A DNA stretch of 64,000 nucleotides from an uncultured Prochlorococcus sp. (GTDB lineage: Bacteria > Cyanobacteriota > Cyanobacteriia > PCC-6307 > Cyanobiaceae). This document shows, piece by piece, positions 16,544 to 23,942 of the stretch. How positions within the stretch are numbered: the first letter of the stretch is position 1; each line of letters opens with the position of its first letter. The stretch lies in NCBI GenBank assembly GCA_902564235.1, contig CACFAG010000003.1, positions 29,555-93,554 on the forward strand, read 5' to 3'. The translations under genes were made by a program, and so were the position numbers. The notes below the pieces were generated by a model that worked only from the letters and a program-made list of their open reading frames with translations, did no database searches and was not told where the DNA came from.

Positions 16544-16561
16544 TTATTTATAGAAGTGGAG

Positions 16562-16747
16562 TTAGAACCACCATTTCCTGTAGGGCTTTTTTAAAAATAA
16601 GATTTCTTCAGTCTCCCATCCTCCCTCCAACCACTCAAGATGCTCAAGTAATAAAGACTCACTTTCCCTTTTGCTTAATTGCCCAATTCTATTAGCTATA
16701 CCATCGAACCTTACTTTCATCAATTCCTCAATCTTGATGTTATTCAT
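16562..16747 (-). CDS. Hypothetical protein, 61 aa
   Basis: ATG-started soluble peptide with a helix-rich middle (SKRESESLLLEHLEWLEGGW) and an aromatic C-terminus (YRKWWF). It converges on thiD with an 18-base gap. The tryptophan-rich ending recalls other small Prochlorococcus proteins of unknown function. Confidence 0.55.
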   Translation of the reverse strand: MNNIKIEELMKVRFDGIANRIGQLSKRESESLLLEHLEWLEGGWETEEILFLKKPYRKWWF

Positions 16748-16929
16748 AGGTTAAATAATAAATTTTTTCTACTCTTACTTGTATACATTTTCTTGTCAAC
16801 GATTTAATTTTATTTGTTTACTAGCATTCCTTAAATATGTATAAAATACAACTTTTTAAAGCAGATAGTAATTAAGACTTATTCACATAGATTTAATTAA
16901 AGACTAGTTTATATAAAAATACTTTAACT

Positions 16930-17073
16930 ATGAATAAAAAAGAAACAGCAAAGCAAAAAACTATTTTAAATGTAGGCTATTGTGAAACTACCTCTGAATG
17001 GCTCAATAGAATCATTACTGAACTGGCAGATGAAAATAAAAATTTTGTAGATTTGTCAGTTATTTGTGCTTAA
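16930..17073 (+). CDS. Small hypothetical protein, 47 aa
   Basis: ATG-started frame: basic N-terminus (MNKKETAKQKTIL), then TSEWLNRIITELADENKNF and a C-terminal DLSVICA. It carries two Cys and no membrane segment. It lies alone between the convergent 16562 gene and the cupin. Evidence is only frame length and composition. Confidence 0.4.
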   Translation: MNKKETAKQKTILNVGYCETTSEWLNRIITELADENKNFVDLSVICA

Positions 17074-17154
17074 TTTTTTAGAAAATATAGTTTATTTTGA
17101 TTTATTTTCAGTTAGCTTTTAAGTATAAGAGAAATTTAACAGATATTTTGTGAT

Positions 17155-17622
17155 GTGAATCCTAATAAAAAAAACATAGAAATAATTAAACAATTCAATT
17201 TATCTCCTCATCCTGAGGGTGGATGGTTTAGAGAGATAGTGAGGAGTGAGAATTCTCTAATAAGGGAAGATGGCCAAACTAGAAACTTTATTACGGGAAT
17301 TTATTATCTTTTGGAGAGAGACGCAAAAAGTGCTTGGCACAGAGTAAAAAATGCTGATGAAATTTGGATTTATTTAAGGGGCGATCCTCTGAATTTATGG
17401 TGCCTAGATAATGATAATAAGTTAATAAGAAATTTAATTTTAGATTCCAATAATCCAGTAGAAATGATCCCATCTGGATATTGGCAAGCTGCAAAAAGTA
17501 CAGGCGAATTTACTTTAGTGAGTTGTTGTGTTGGCCCGGGCTTTGATTTTAAGGATTTTGAATTACTCAGAAATACAAATCATACTTCTAGATTGGATAA
17601 AGCAATTAATGATCTTATTTGA
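17155..17622 (+). CDS. DUF985 (cupin_5) family protein
   Basis: 155 aa, GTG start. The segment LSPHPEGGWFREIVRS at about residues 16-31 is the family signature, followed by the cupin core (GIYYLLERDAKSAWHRV, then ADEIWIYLRGDPL). The fold is a small beta-barrel of the cupin superfamily; the reaction is not established. The C-terminal VSCCVGPGFDFKDFEL is also conserved. GTG at 17155 is chosen because it directly precedes the first conserved residues and no ATG occurs before them. Confidence 0.85.
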   Translation: MNPNKKNIEIIKQFNLSPHPEGGWFREIVRSENSLIREDGQTRNFITGIYYLLERDAKSAWHRVKNADEIWIYLRGDPLNLWCLDNDNKLIRNLILDSNNPVEMIPSGYWQAAKSTGEFTLVSCCVGPGFDFKDFELLRNTNHTSRLDKAINDLI

Positions 17623-17692
17623 GACATTTTTTTGTTTATATTTTTGAAATGATCCTTTAGATTTATAAGGCTACTCAATCAATCTATATTTA

Positions 17693-18070
17693 ATGAATAA
17701 AAATCCTGTCAAAACAATTGGTATTAATGATGAACCAAGAAAAGATTCATACTTAGTATATGTAAATCAGGCTGATGGATTAAAAGGCATCCTTAATAGG
17801 GATTTTGATGAATGGTCGAATTTTGATGGTTGGGAAAGTATTTCAGTTCAGCAATGGATTTTTTCTAGAGCTTTGGAGGTTTTCAGAGGTAAGAAAATTG
17901 ATATTAAATGCGACTGTTGTAAACATAATGATTTAATCCCAAATGATTTTGAGAGTATTAAAAAAGAAAAATGTTTTGGTAAAAAAAGTGCTTACATGAT
18001 TGAAAAAGTTGTAGATGAAATTGTATTAGCTAAGGCAAGAAGAGAAAGTGATGGAACATATTCTGCGTAA
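17693..18070 (+). CDS. Hypothetical protein, 125 aa
   Basis: Soluble protein of mixed charge. A stretch DFDEWSNFDGWESISVQQW with several Trp is followed by a cysteine cluster (KCDCCKH) at about residues 75-82, with one more Cys (KEKCFG) about 20 residues on, a possible metal site. The last third is a helix. ATG start with a good leader. I do not recognise the family. Confidence 0.6.
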   Translation: MNKNPVKTIGINDEPRKDSYLVYVNQADGLKGILNRDFDEWSNFDGWESISVQQWIFSRALEVFRGKKIDIKCDCCKHNDLIPNDFESIKKEKCFGKKSAYMIEKVVDEIVLAKARRESDGTYSA

Positions 18071-18106
18071 GATTCATAAATATATACGGAGTGAAAAATC
18101 TTTTAC

Positions 18107-18289
18107 TTACCAGTGAAAATTATCAGAAGAACCAATCGTTAAATTTCTAGTGGACATCTTATGGAACTTAAAGTGTACCGAATCACTGAACTCCTTTTCA
18201 TCTGAGTAATTAACAAGATCCACTGGGTCGATGTTTTCATCGAACCATGCATCATATTCAATATGGTTTGGTTCAGCAAAATAACTCAT
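18107..18289 (-). CDS. Hypothetical protein, 60 aa
   Basis: The start is taken as the ATG at 18287-18289; an upstream TTG would add only two residues. The peptide is acidic, with aromatic-rich blocks (MSYFAEPNHIEYDAWFDENI) and a more basic C-terminal part. It converges on the 17693 gene. No family recognised. Confidence 0.45.
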   Translation of the reverse strand: MSYFAEPNHIEYDAWFDENIDPVDLVNYSDEKEFSDSVHFKFHKMSTRNLTIGSSDNFHW

Positions 18290-18429
18290 ATCCAATTAAT
18301 AGCTTTCAAAAAATATATAAACGGTACAAGCGATACCAAATTAACATTCTTAATTTTTAGATAATCCATATTTTTAACTTTTTCATAAAGAATAGTTGCT
18401 AGAAAGATAGGAGAAATATCTATAAATTA

Positions 18430-18783
18430 ATGTCTCTAGATACAACCATGGTTTCTATCCATCCCCACTTCACAATCAAGGATGGGAAGATGGACCAGTG
18501 CATAGCTCTTTTAGAAGAAATTTTGGTACTGACAAAAGCTAATGAACCTGATTGCCTTTTCTTTAATATCACTACATGCGGTTCAGATAAGGCTTATGTA
18601 AGAGAGGCATATAAAGATGGTGCTGCCGCTTTATTTCATCTCAAAAATATGGGACATATGATTCCCAAGCTTTTTGAAGTGTCAGATATTACTGTGCAGG
18701 TCCAAGGCCCAGCTAAGGAGATTGAACCCTTGAAGGAAATACTCCCAGACGCTGATTTCTATGAAGCAATATCTGGATTCTGA
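18430..18783 (+). CDS. ABM-like (dimeric alpha/beta-barrel) protein, 117 aa
   Basis: The pattern strand-helix-strand-strand-helix-strand with HPHFTIKDGKMDQCIALLEE, then KAYVREAYKDGAAALFHL and MIPKLFEVSDITVQVQGP fits the antibiotic-biosynthesis-monooxygenase-like ferredoxin fold. Such proteins degrade or bind small reactive molecules; the substrate here is unknown. It is followed by a terminator (18815-18836). It is the first of four small proteins of similar size and apparent fold up to 20,603. Confidence 0.75.
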   Translation: MSLDTTMVSIHPHFTIKDGKMDQCIALLEEILVLTKANEPDCLFFNITTCGSDKAYVREAYKDGAAALFHLKNMGHMIPKLFEVSDITVQVQGPAKEIEPLKEILPDADFYEAISGF

Positions 18784-18814
18784 TTTAGATTGTATATATT
18801 GACAGTCGATCGCT

Positions 18815-18836
18815 AGGGGCTTTTAGTCCCTTTTTT
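18815..18836 (+). terminator. Intrinsic terminator after the 18430 gene
   Basis: Stem GGGGC / GTCCC (with one G-U pair, plus A-U) around a TTTTA loop, followed by six T. It ends the 18430 transcript about 32 bases after the stop codon and leaves 78 bases before the next gene. Confidence 0.75.
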
Positions 18837-18913
18837 ATTTAGGAATTCAAAATAAATCAATCTTCCCTTTACTTATATCAAGTAGCTTTATTATCAGCAC
18901 AAAAATTATTTTT

Positions 18914-19261
18914 ATGGCATCAACTTTTTATATTGTTCATCATGAATTTAAGGCAGGAAAAGCTGAAAAATGGTGGGAAACAGCTTATGCGGCAATGTCA
19001 CCAGGTGGTGGATGGGATGATGCGGTAGCAGCTAATAAAGAAAAAGGATTTTTTAACCATTCTGCAAATGCAGTAACTAAAACTGGTCCTGTATATTGTT
19101 TTTGGGAAGTAAAAGAGGGTATTTCAGCTGAGGAGTTTCAGGAGTTTATAGACGGTCCCTCTGGTCCAGGTTTCGGACAAGATGCTCTGATGAATATCTG
19201 TAAACCAATTGACACATCATTAATGAATGGACAAACACCTTATCCACCAGTTTTTTCTTGA
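18914..19261 (+). CDS. Small ferredoxin-fold-like protein, 115 aa
   Basis: MASTFYIVHHEFKAGKAEKW opens with a beta strand and a helix, and CFWEVKEGISAEEFQEFID gives the second strand-helix unit, as in ABM/EthD-like dimeric barrels. The middle holds a glycine-rich turn (MSPGGGWDDAV). The C-terminus ends PYPPVFS. No catalytic residues are assigned. It is the second member of the local cluster; a terminator hairpin follows, running into the next start codon. Confidence 0.7.
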   Translation: MASTFYIVHHEFKAGKAEKWWETAYAAMSPGGGWDDAVAANKEKGFFNHSANAVTKTGPVYCFWEVKEGISAEEFQEFIDGPSGPGFGQDALMNICKPIDTSLMNGQTPYPPVFS

Positions 19262-19283
19262 TTATTGACACTCTATCTAGAAT

Positions 19284-19305
19284 AGGGAGCAATTAGCTCC
19301 TTTTT
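19284..19305 (+). terminator. Terminator hairpin abutting the 19309 start codon
   Basis: Stem GGAGC (19286-19290) / GCTCC (19296-19300), loop AATTA, extended by a G-U and an A-U pair, followed by five T. The next base triplets lead directly into ATG at 19309. It can end the 18914 transcript or act as an attenuator in the leader of the 19309 gene. Confidence 0.75.
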
Positions 19306-19308
19306 ATT

Positions 19309-19587
19309 ATGTCTCTTGAAACTACCGTTTTCACATTCAAAATTAGTGTCCCTTTTGAAGAATGGGCTGCGGTTTATGATAGCGAAGAAAATATACAAAT
19401 GAATAAAGAGCGCGGAATTATTTGCTTATACAAAGGTGTAAAGAAAGATGATCCAACAAGTGTAATTCTTATTGAGCAGGGTGAAGAAGGTAAATCAATA
19501 GCTATGTTTGAAGATCCTGCAGTGAAACCATTAATTGAGAGTGCAGGTCATATTTACGATTCAACGGTTATATCCAGTTATTTTTGA
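19309..19587 (+). CDS. DUF3764-like small protein, 92 aa
   Basis: The N-terminus MSLETTVFTFKISVPFEEWA and the later segment FEDPAVKPLIESAGHIYDS match what I recall of DUF3764, a family mostly from marine picocyanobacteria with a ferredoxin-like fold and unknown activity. The ATG at 19309 lies 3 bases after the T tract of an intrinsic terminator, an unusual leader. The gene is followed by a degraded region without a clear terminator. Confidence 0.72.
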   Translation: MSLETTVFTFKISVPFEEWAAVYDSEENIQMNKERGIICLYKGVKKDDPTSVILIEQGEEGKSIAMFEDPAVKPLIESAGHIYDSTVISSYF

Positions 19588-19592
19588 AGTAA

Positions 19593-19870
19593 AAAGCTTT
19601 AAAAATTTCAGATACTGTTTTAATTGCTCTTTTGAAAGGAAATAATCTTGATTTAAAATCAATGCTTGAAAAAGATGGATTAATTAAAACGAATATGAAA
19701 AAAGAAGTTACTTATAGAATTAATTTCTGCAGAGAGGAAATAAAAAAACTATTCCAAAGTTAATTAAGAAATTACCAGAGTGTGTTGTATTGGATCAAGA
19801 GAGAATAGAAAATTTAACAAGGGTGTTTCCTCTGCAGTATTTAAGTATGTTTGAGCAATTTAGCAAATAA
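19593..19870 (+). pseudogene. Possible remnant of a decayed gene
   Basis: Two adjacent open stretches in different frames lack a start codon but read like protein. The first contains SDTVLIALLKGNNLDLKSML and ends at 19763; the second runs KTIPKLIKKLPECVVLDQER and ends in FEQFSK at 19870. Together they may be the residue of one frameshifted gene. The function is not recognisable and the case is weak. Confidence 0.3.
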
Positions 19871-19875
19871 AAGCA

Positions 19876-20025
19876 ATGAAACTTTTATTATTGACTCCTA
19901 TATTCAAACGTTTTAAAAAAAGTGCTTTTTTCTCATCACTTAATCAGAATACTTGTCCTGTTTATGATGCTGAAGAAATAAAAAAACAAGAACAACAAGA
20001 AGCTATTAGAAAGTTATACCCATAA
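19876..20025 (+). CDS. Small hypothetical protein, 49 aa
   Basis: ATG-started frame with a basic, hydrophobic N-terminus (MKLLLLTPIFKRFKKSAFF), then a Cys and a helical Q/E/K-rich tail (EEIKKQEQQEAIRKLYP). It lies right after the decayed region and just before an inverted repeat (20031-20047) that terminates transcripts from the opposite strand. Function unknown. Confidence 0.45.
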   Translation: MKLLLLTPIFKRFKKSAFFSSLNQNTCPVYDAEEIKKQEQQEAIRKLYP

Positions 20026-20084
20026 AAAAAGGGCGATAGCTTCGCCCCAGTCAAAAAGCAGGATAATCCCCATCACCCGGCCTT
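20024..20084 (-). ncRNA. Candidate antisense-type small RNA, about 60 nt
   Basis: On the minus strand an extended -10 element TGCTAGGAT (20099 down to 20091) is followed by a short non-coding stretch. It ends in the hairpin GGGCGA/TCGCCC (20031-20036 with 20042-20047) and a seven-U tract (20030 to 20024). The predicted RNA contains GUGAUGGGGAUU, the exact complement of AATCCCCATCAC at 20177-20188 in the leader of the next gene. It could therefore act in trans on that mRNA. Promoter and ends are inferred. Confidence 0.5.
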
Positions 20085-20176
20085 TTTAAAATCCTAGCAC
20101 TACATATAGTGTTTGTAAGTAATAAAAATTTACTATTGGTGGAGTTGTTTGTTTCTAATTAATTTGTCATGATGGA

Positions 20177-20213
20177 AATCCCCATCACTCAGGCTCGCAA
20201 GAGTCTTTTTTTT
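20177..20213 (+). promoter_or_regulatory. Leader with sRNA-complementary site and attenuator-like terminator
   Basis: AATCCCCATCAC (20177-20188) is a second copy of the sequence complementary to the candidate sRNA. Directly after it comes the hairpin AGGCTC-GCAA-GAGTCT (stem 20191-20196 with 20201-20206, GNRA loop) and eight T (20206-20213), ending at the ATG at 20214. This looks like a regulated terminator in a leader, or the end of an upstream small RNA. Confidence 0.6.
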
Positions 20214-20603
20214 ATGTCTAGTTTTGGATCAGACACTCCATTTATGCTTCTTGCAAAACTTAAAGTTAAGGAAGATAAGGTTGCAGAATACTTAGAAATT
20301 GCAGATAAGACAGATAAAGCTGTTGAAGCTGGCGAACAAGGAATGCTCCATCATACTTTTGATCAAGACCCTGATGATCCTCTTCGTTTCGTATGGTCAG
20401 AAGTTTATAAAAATGATGATGCTTTACTAGCTCATTTAGCTAATCCAGCATTAGGTGTTTATCTTGAAGCTCATGCTGAACTAGGAACTGATTTTTCTGT
20501 TGAATTTTACGGAACTGTGGGAGATAAAGTTATTGAAGCTATGAACGGAACAGGAGTTCCATATAAGATCTTTAAAACAAAATTAGGATATAGCAGAGTT
20601 TAA
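20214..20603 (+). CDS. ABM-domain (antibiotic biosynthesis monooxygenase-like) protein
   Basis: 129 aa from the ATG at 20214. A longer frame opens at 20169, but its extra 15 codons would cover the terminator hairpin and its complementary site, so they are better read as leader RNA. The protein reads MSSFGSDTPFMLLAKLKVK, then DKVAEYLEIADKT, GMLHHTFDQDPDDPLRFVW and ALLAHLANPALGVYLEAH: the standard ABM sequence of strand, helix, two strands, helix. Such enzymes oxidise aromatic or reactive compounds without cofactors; the substrate is unknown. It is the fourth member of the 18,430-20,603 cluster. Confidence 0.85.
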   Translation: MSSFGSDTPFMLLAKLKVKEDKVAEYLEIADKTDKAVEAGEQGMLHHTFDQDPDDPLRFVWSEVYKNDDALLAHLANPALGVYLEAHAELGTDFSVEFYGTVGDKVIEAMNGTGVPYKIFKTKLGYSRV

Positions 20604-20631
20604 TGATGAGAGTATTAATTAATTAATTCGA

Positions 20632-20751
20632 CTAAATTATTAATAAGAATCTTAGTGCTAGAGGTAACCATAGACATAGAAGAAGTATTAGTAAAATAGT
20701 AATAGCATGGATATTTGGAATAAAATGCTCTTTTAAAATTTGTGTTTTCAT
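20632..20751 (-). CDS. Membrane microprotein, 39 aa
   Basis: ATG-started frame: MKTQILKEHFIPNIHAITI followed by a long hydrophobic helix ending LPLALRFLLII. It lies 3 bases downstream of the 20755 frame on the same strand, so the two may form a tiny operon. Function unknown. Confidence 0.35.
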   Translation of the reverse strand: MKTQILKEHFIPNIHAITILLILLLCLWLPLALRFLLII

Positions 20752-20754
20752 AAT

Positions 20755-20844
20755 TTATCTCGCCTTCTTAAGTTTGATTTCTCTTCTGATAAGCAATGCT
20801 ATGACTACAACACACATGTTCATTAGAAATACGTCTAATGGCAT
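20755..20844 (-). CDS. Membrane microprotein, 29 aa
   Basis: ATG-started frame: MPLDVFLMNMCVVVIALLI, then a basic tail RREIKLKKAR, giving a positive-inside single-pass peptide. It is transcribed toward the 20632 frame. Composition is the only support. Confidence 0.35.
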   Translation of the reverse strand: MPLDVFLMNMCVVVIALLIRREIKLKKAR

Positions 20845-20985
20845 TTAATAAAAAAGTCTCTATTTAATTATTAGCAAGATTTTTGATCTACGAATCAAGA
20901 AATTATTACTAATATTTATTGGCTTAATAAAACGAATTTAAAAATTAAATTTATGCTTAAATATCTCATAACTTTTAACTATTAA

Positions 20986-21288
20986 ATGGCTTATTCAGAA
21001 ACAAGAATAGTAATAGGTGGTCTAGCACATGTACCTGTTCTTATCTTTATAGCCAATTTTTTAAAAGGTAAGTTTGAAATTAAAACCGAAGAGAAAAAAG
21101 ATACTGTAGTTAAAGGAGAGCCAGTTAAAATTATTGAGGTAAAAAATACTGTAGTTAAAGAAGTTAAAGCAGAAGCTATAAAAGAAATCTCAAATAAGCT
21201 GGACAGTATTGAACAGAAGGCTGATGAGGTTTATGAAAAGGTAAAGAAGAAAAAGAAAGATAAGAAGAAGAAGAAAAATAATAACTAA
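20986..21288 (+). CDS. Membrane-anchored lysine-rich protein, 100 aa
   Basis: An N-terminal hydrophobic helix (VIGGLAHVPVLIFIANF, about residues 10-26) is followed by a helical charged domain. The last 16 residues are a nearly pure lysine tract (KKKKKDKKKKKNNN). Such a tail would bind nucleic acid, membrane surface or acidic protein. The gene overlaps the convergent 21285 gene by 4 bases. Family unknown. Confidence 0.55.
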   Translation: MAYSETRIVIGGLAHVPVLIFIANFLKGKFEIKTEEKKDTVVKGEPVKIIEVKNTVVKEVKAEAIKEISNKLDSIEQKADEVYEKVKKKKKDKKKKKNNN

Positions 21289-21470
21289 ATTGAGATCCTA
21301 TCAAGCATCAATACATCTTGTGCTTGGATTGTATCTCTTTTATCTTCGTCTTCGGGGTCTTTATAAGATTCAATTTCAGCTTGAATTTTTCTCTTGTAAA
21401 CTCCTTTGATATAGTCAATTTCTCTATTCTTTTTATTCAAGATTGAGAATGGTGATCTTTTTAAGTTCAT
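21285..21470 (-). CDS. Hypothetical protein, 61 aa
   Basis: ATG-started basic peptide: MNLKRSPFSILNKKNREID, then a helical charged middle and a C-terminal TIQAQDVLMLDRISI. No signal or membrane segment. Stops overlap convergently with the 20986 gene. Family unknown. Confidence 0.5.
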   Translation of the reverse strand: MNLKRSPFSILNKKNREIDYIKGVYKRKIQAEIESYKDPEDEDKRDTIQAQDVLMLDRISI

Positions 21471-21497
21471 AACTTTCTTCTAATAAATAAGTTTTGA

Positions 21498-21635
21498 TCA
21501 GCTCCAGTTCTTATCAGATTCAACAACGCTATCCAATGTTTGCTGATTCCTGATTTCTTCTTCAAGAAGTTCTTCTTCTGATCTTTCTTCAATCTCAGAT
21601 TTATAATCTTCTTTTAGTGTGGATTTGGTAGACAT
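21498..21635 (-). CDS. Acidic helical small protein, 45 aa
   Basis: ATG-started frame extremely rich in Glu (EEERSEEELLEEEIRNQQ type sequence), predicting a solvent-exposed helix or coiled coil. It is upstream of and codirectional with the 21285 gene. The region that follows upstream (21,640-22,120) shows no intact gene. Function unknown. Confidence 0.45.
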   Translation of the reverse strand: MSTKSTLKEDYKSEIEERSEEELLEEEIRNQQTLDSVVESDKNWS

Positions 21636-22120
21636 TTGCTCATGACGACTACATCTATGTTCTAACTAGTTAGAGAGGCCATTCGACTAATAAATATGTA
21701 CGGTTTGAGGTACTCCATTATACGGATAAAGGATCAACAATTAAATTTGAATATAGTTAGAATCTTGAGTTGTTTACTGATTAACAGTCGATTTAAATAA
21801 GAATGCAAATTGCTGGTTTTTGTGAAAATTTTTCTCTTCTCAGGTTTAGTTGATGACTACAGAATAAAGAAAAATCTTTTTGCAATTTCTCCCAATCATG
21901 CAATAAAGGTTTTGCAGTAGAAGTATCCACAAGCTTCAACCATATCTAGATGAACTTGATGAGGATGAAAAAAATAGAGCAGAGCAATTTGCTGAAAAAT
22001 ATTTAAATGATTAAAAATTAATAATTAATAATATAGATTTATAACTCACAAAAAAAATATCAAAATTTCATTAGATAAAAAGACAATATCATTTAAAAAT
22101 TTGAATTAATTATTTTCTTA
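21636..22120. other. Intergenic stretch with one gene remnant
   Basis: About 480 bases without an intact gene. Between 21898 and 22014 a 39-codon frame starts ATG CAA but has TAA as its third codon, then reads FCSRSIHKLQPYLDELDEDE and continues to a normal stop. This is what a short gene silenced by a nonsense mutation would look like. Upstream of 21,890 I see only AT-rich sequence. Confidence 0.35.
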
Positions 22121-22300
22121 TTAGAGCATGTCATTGAGCATATAGTTCCAGTCAACGACCCCACCATCTTTTTTTGTCTCTTGATCTAACTTTCGTAATT
22201 CTTTTCTGATTTCTTGCATTTCTTTAGGATATTTGTGGTCATTCTTTGCGTAAGGATCACTAGTGTAGTTACCAATATTTTCTCTAGTAAATAGTTCCAT
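22121..22300 (-). CDS. Hypothetical protein, 59 aa
   Basis: The start is the ATG at 22298-22300 (MELFTRENIGNYTSDPYAK); a TTG 15 bases upstream is less likely. The protein is charged and ends GGVVDWNYMLNDML. Its start lies inside the 3' end of the 22284 gene (17-base overlap), so the two are probably co-translated. Confidence 0.5.
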   Translation of the reverse strand: MELFTRENIGNYTSDPYAKNDHKYPKEMQEIRKELRKLDQETKKDGGVVDWNYMLNDML

Positions 22301-22454
22301 AGTTTTGTTGATCAAGATTGTCTATTTTAATTTTTTTGTTTAGTTCTAAATAACTTTTCTCATAATACAAATATACTTCTTGCGCACCATTATTTCGTTT
22401 GGCAATATAAGTAACCGACTCCAAAATTGGCACATCAACATAAGATGTTTCCAT
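22284..22454 (-). CDS. Hypothetical protein, 56 aa
   Basis: ATG-started frame with sequence METSYVDVPILESVTYIAKR, then YLYYEKSYLELNKKIKID. It is soluble and overlaps the start of the 22121 gene on the same strand. It lies about 100 bases from the divergent SIMPL gene. Unrecognised. Confidence 0.4.
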   Translation of the reverse strand: METSYVDVPILESVTYIAKRNNGAQEVYLYYEKSYLELNKKIKIDNLDQQNYGTIY

Positions 22455-22555
22455 TAATGGCCAGATAGAAACGAAAGAATAAAAGTCAGGGATTTTCTAA
22501 TAATTTTTCTTTCGGTTCAGCTGTTAAAAAGCTCCTACACACATACTGATAGACA

Positions 22556-23341
22556 ATGAAAATTATTAAGAGACTCAGGTCGCTGCCAGGCGATTCTCTG
22601 GGTGTTATACGCCGCACCCCGCCACTTGTTTTCGCAATGGCTGTCTTATCTCTCGGAGGTTTTATAGGCGCCTCCACGGTCCTTGTGAGAGGGTTCAGAA
22701 CGGTTGAGAATACTATCACTGTTACAGGTGCAAGTACTGAAAGTTTTGAGAGTGATATTGCAAAATGGTCAGTCCAGGTAAAGACCTCAGGTAAAACTCA
22801 GATTGACTCATTTACCAAGCACAAGGAGTCCATTAATAAGACAATGGAATTCCTTAAAGCCAATGGAATTGAGGACAGCGTAAAGCAGGATGTTTATCTT
22901 GGCCCTGCGAGTATCAGTGAATATAAAACTAGGAATCCTAAGACTAATGAAATCATTAGAACTGAATGGATTACTTATCAGAATATTGAGATTGAAAGTA
23001 GGGATGTTTATAACATCCAGAAGACTCATAGTCAGATAACAGAATTGCTCGGCAAAGGGGTAAGGGTGAAACCAAGCCGTCCTGAATTCACTTATTCAAA
23101 GCTGGCTGACAAGCGCGTTGACATGCTTGCTAAGGCAGCAAAGGATGCACGAATCAGAGCTGAGGCTATTGCGCTTCAGGCAGGATCTGAAGTAGGTGGT
23201 TTGAAGAGAGTTAATACTGGAGTTTTCCAGATAACTGTTCCGAATTCCACCAAGGTAAGCAGTTGGGGTTCTTATGATACCACTACTATCAAGAAAGACA
23301 TAACTGCTGTTATGGGAGTAACTTTTGCTGTGAAGAAGTAA
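22556..23341 (+). CDS. SIMPL-domain (DUF541) protein, foreign base composition
   Basis: 261 aa. An N-terminal basic stretch precedes one membrane helix (PPLVFAMAVLSLGGFIGAST, about residues 22-41). The periplasmic SIMPL domain follows from VENTITVTGAST, with conserved runs AKWSVQVKTSG, YLGPASISEY, EWITYQNIEI and KAAKDARIRAEAIALQAG. SIMPL proteins are envelope proteins linked to stress and outer-membrane complexes. The gene has many G/C-ending codons and several lines near 50% GC, while its neighbours are about 30%. This strongly suggests transfer from a GC-richer bacterium. Confidence 0.88.
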   Translation: MKIIKRLRSLPGDSLGVIRRTPPLVFAMAVLSLGGFIGASTVLVRGFRTVENTITVTGASTESFESDIAKWSVQVKTSGKTQIDSFTKHKESINKTMEFLKANGIEDSVKQDVYLGPASISEYKTRNPKTNEIIRTEWITYQNIEIESRDVYNIQKTHSQITELLGKGVRVKPSRPEFTYSKLADKRVDMLAKAAKDARIRAEAIALQAGSEVGGLKRVNTGVFQITVPNSTKVSSWGSYDTTTIKKDITAVMGVTFAVKK

Positions 23342-23434
23342 CTTATGGAGTCTTTTTTCTGCCCTTTAGAATCATCAATAAGGGCAGACCAATAAGCATC
23401 AGACTCCCATCAATAAATAAAAAAGTATTTAGAT

Positions 23435-23626
23435 TCATTTATCCATTCCTTCCGGGGTATCCCAATTTAGGGGTATCCCTTTTTTAACTGGTTCTTTTTT
23501 CATATCAACCATCTCTTTTCTAATTTTGTTGTAGTAGGCCAACTCTTCTGGATCATCAGAACCCAGACCATAATTCATGGTCGCTGCAAGATAAATTCTG
23601 TGCATCCGGTATGACGATAGTGGCAT
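23435..23626 (-). CDS. Hypothetical protein, 63 aa
   Basis: The start is taken as the ATG at 23624-23626 (MPLSSYRMHRIYLAATMNYG); a TTG four codons upstream is possible. The segment LGSDDPEELAYYNKIRKEM and the end LNWDTPEGMDK suggest a small conserved soluble protein. It converges on the SIMPL gene. Family not known to me. Confidence 0.5.
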   Translation of the reverse strand: MPLSSYRMHRIYLAATMNYGLGSDDPEELAYYNKIRKEMVDMKKEPVKKGIPLNWDTPEGMDK

Positions 23627-23638
23627 TACTGAAGACAA

Positions 23639-23942
23639 TCTCTGTTAAATATATATGAATTTAAGGCAAAATGCTGACCTCTGAGATCTTAGTCATACCA
23701 GTCAATTGCGCAACCCCTCCATAATACACGGGGAGAAGGGGTAAAAGACAAGAAATTTAGAGGGGACTACTTACTGGATGTGTATACATCATCATTGTAA
23801 GTAGGGGCAAATAACCACAATCAACAACAACTAAAACACCTATATAAATTACGTGGGTATGTGTGTAAACACATAATGCACGTACTGTATATAGGTACCT
23901 ATAGGGTGATGGTGAGTATATTGTTTAAAACTGATTGGTTAG
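23639..23942. other. Spacer at the left edge of the defence cassette
   Basis: Three hundred bases with no reading frame of note. It contains short G/C-rich blocks (CCCCTCC, ACGGGGAGAAGGGG near 23,720-23,745) and several TGTAAAC/GTGTATAC-type partial repeats near 23,780-23,890. No tRNA fragment or attachment repeat matching tRNA-Thr was seen. It probably carries the vsr promoter. Confidence 0.4.

Noticed and set aside
20169..20213. Upstream ATG as start of the ABM gene
   Set aside because: The 15 extra codons would be read through a terminator hairpin and a T8 tract; the ATG at 20214 begins the conserved domain.
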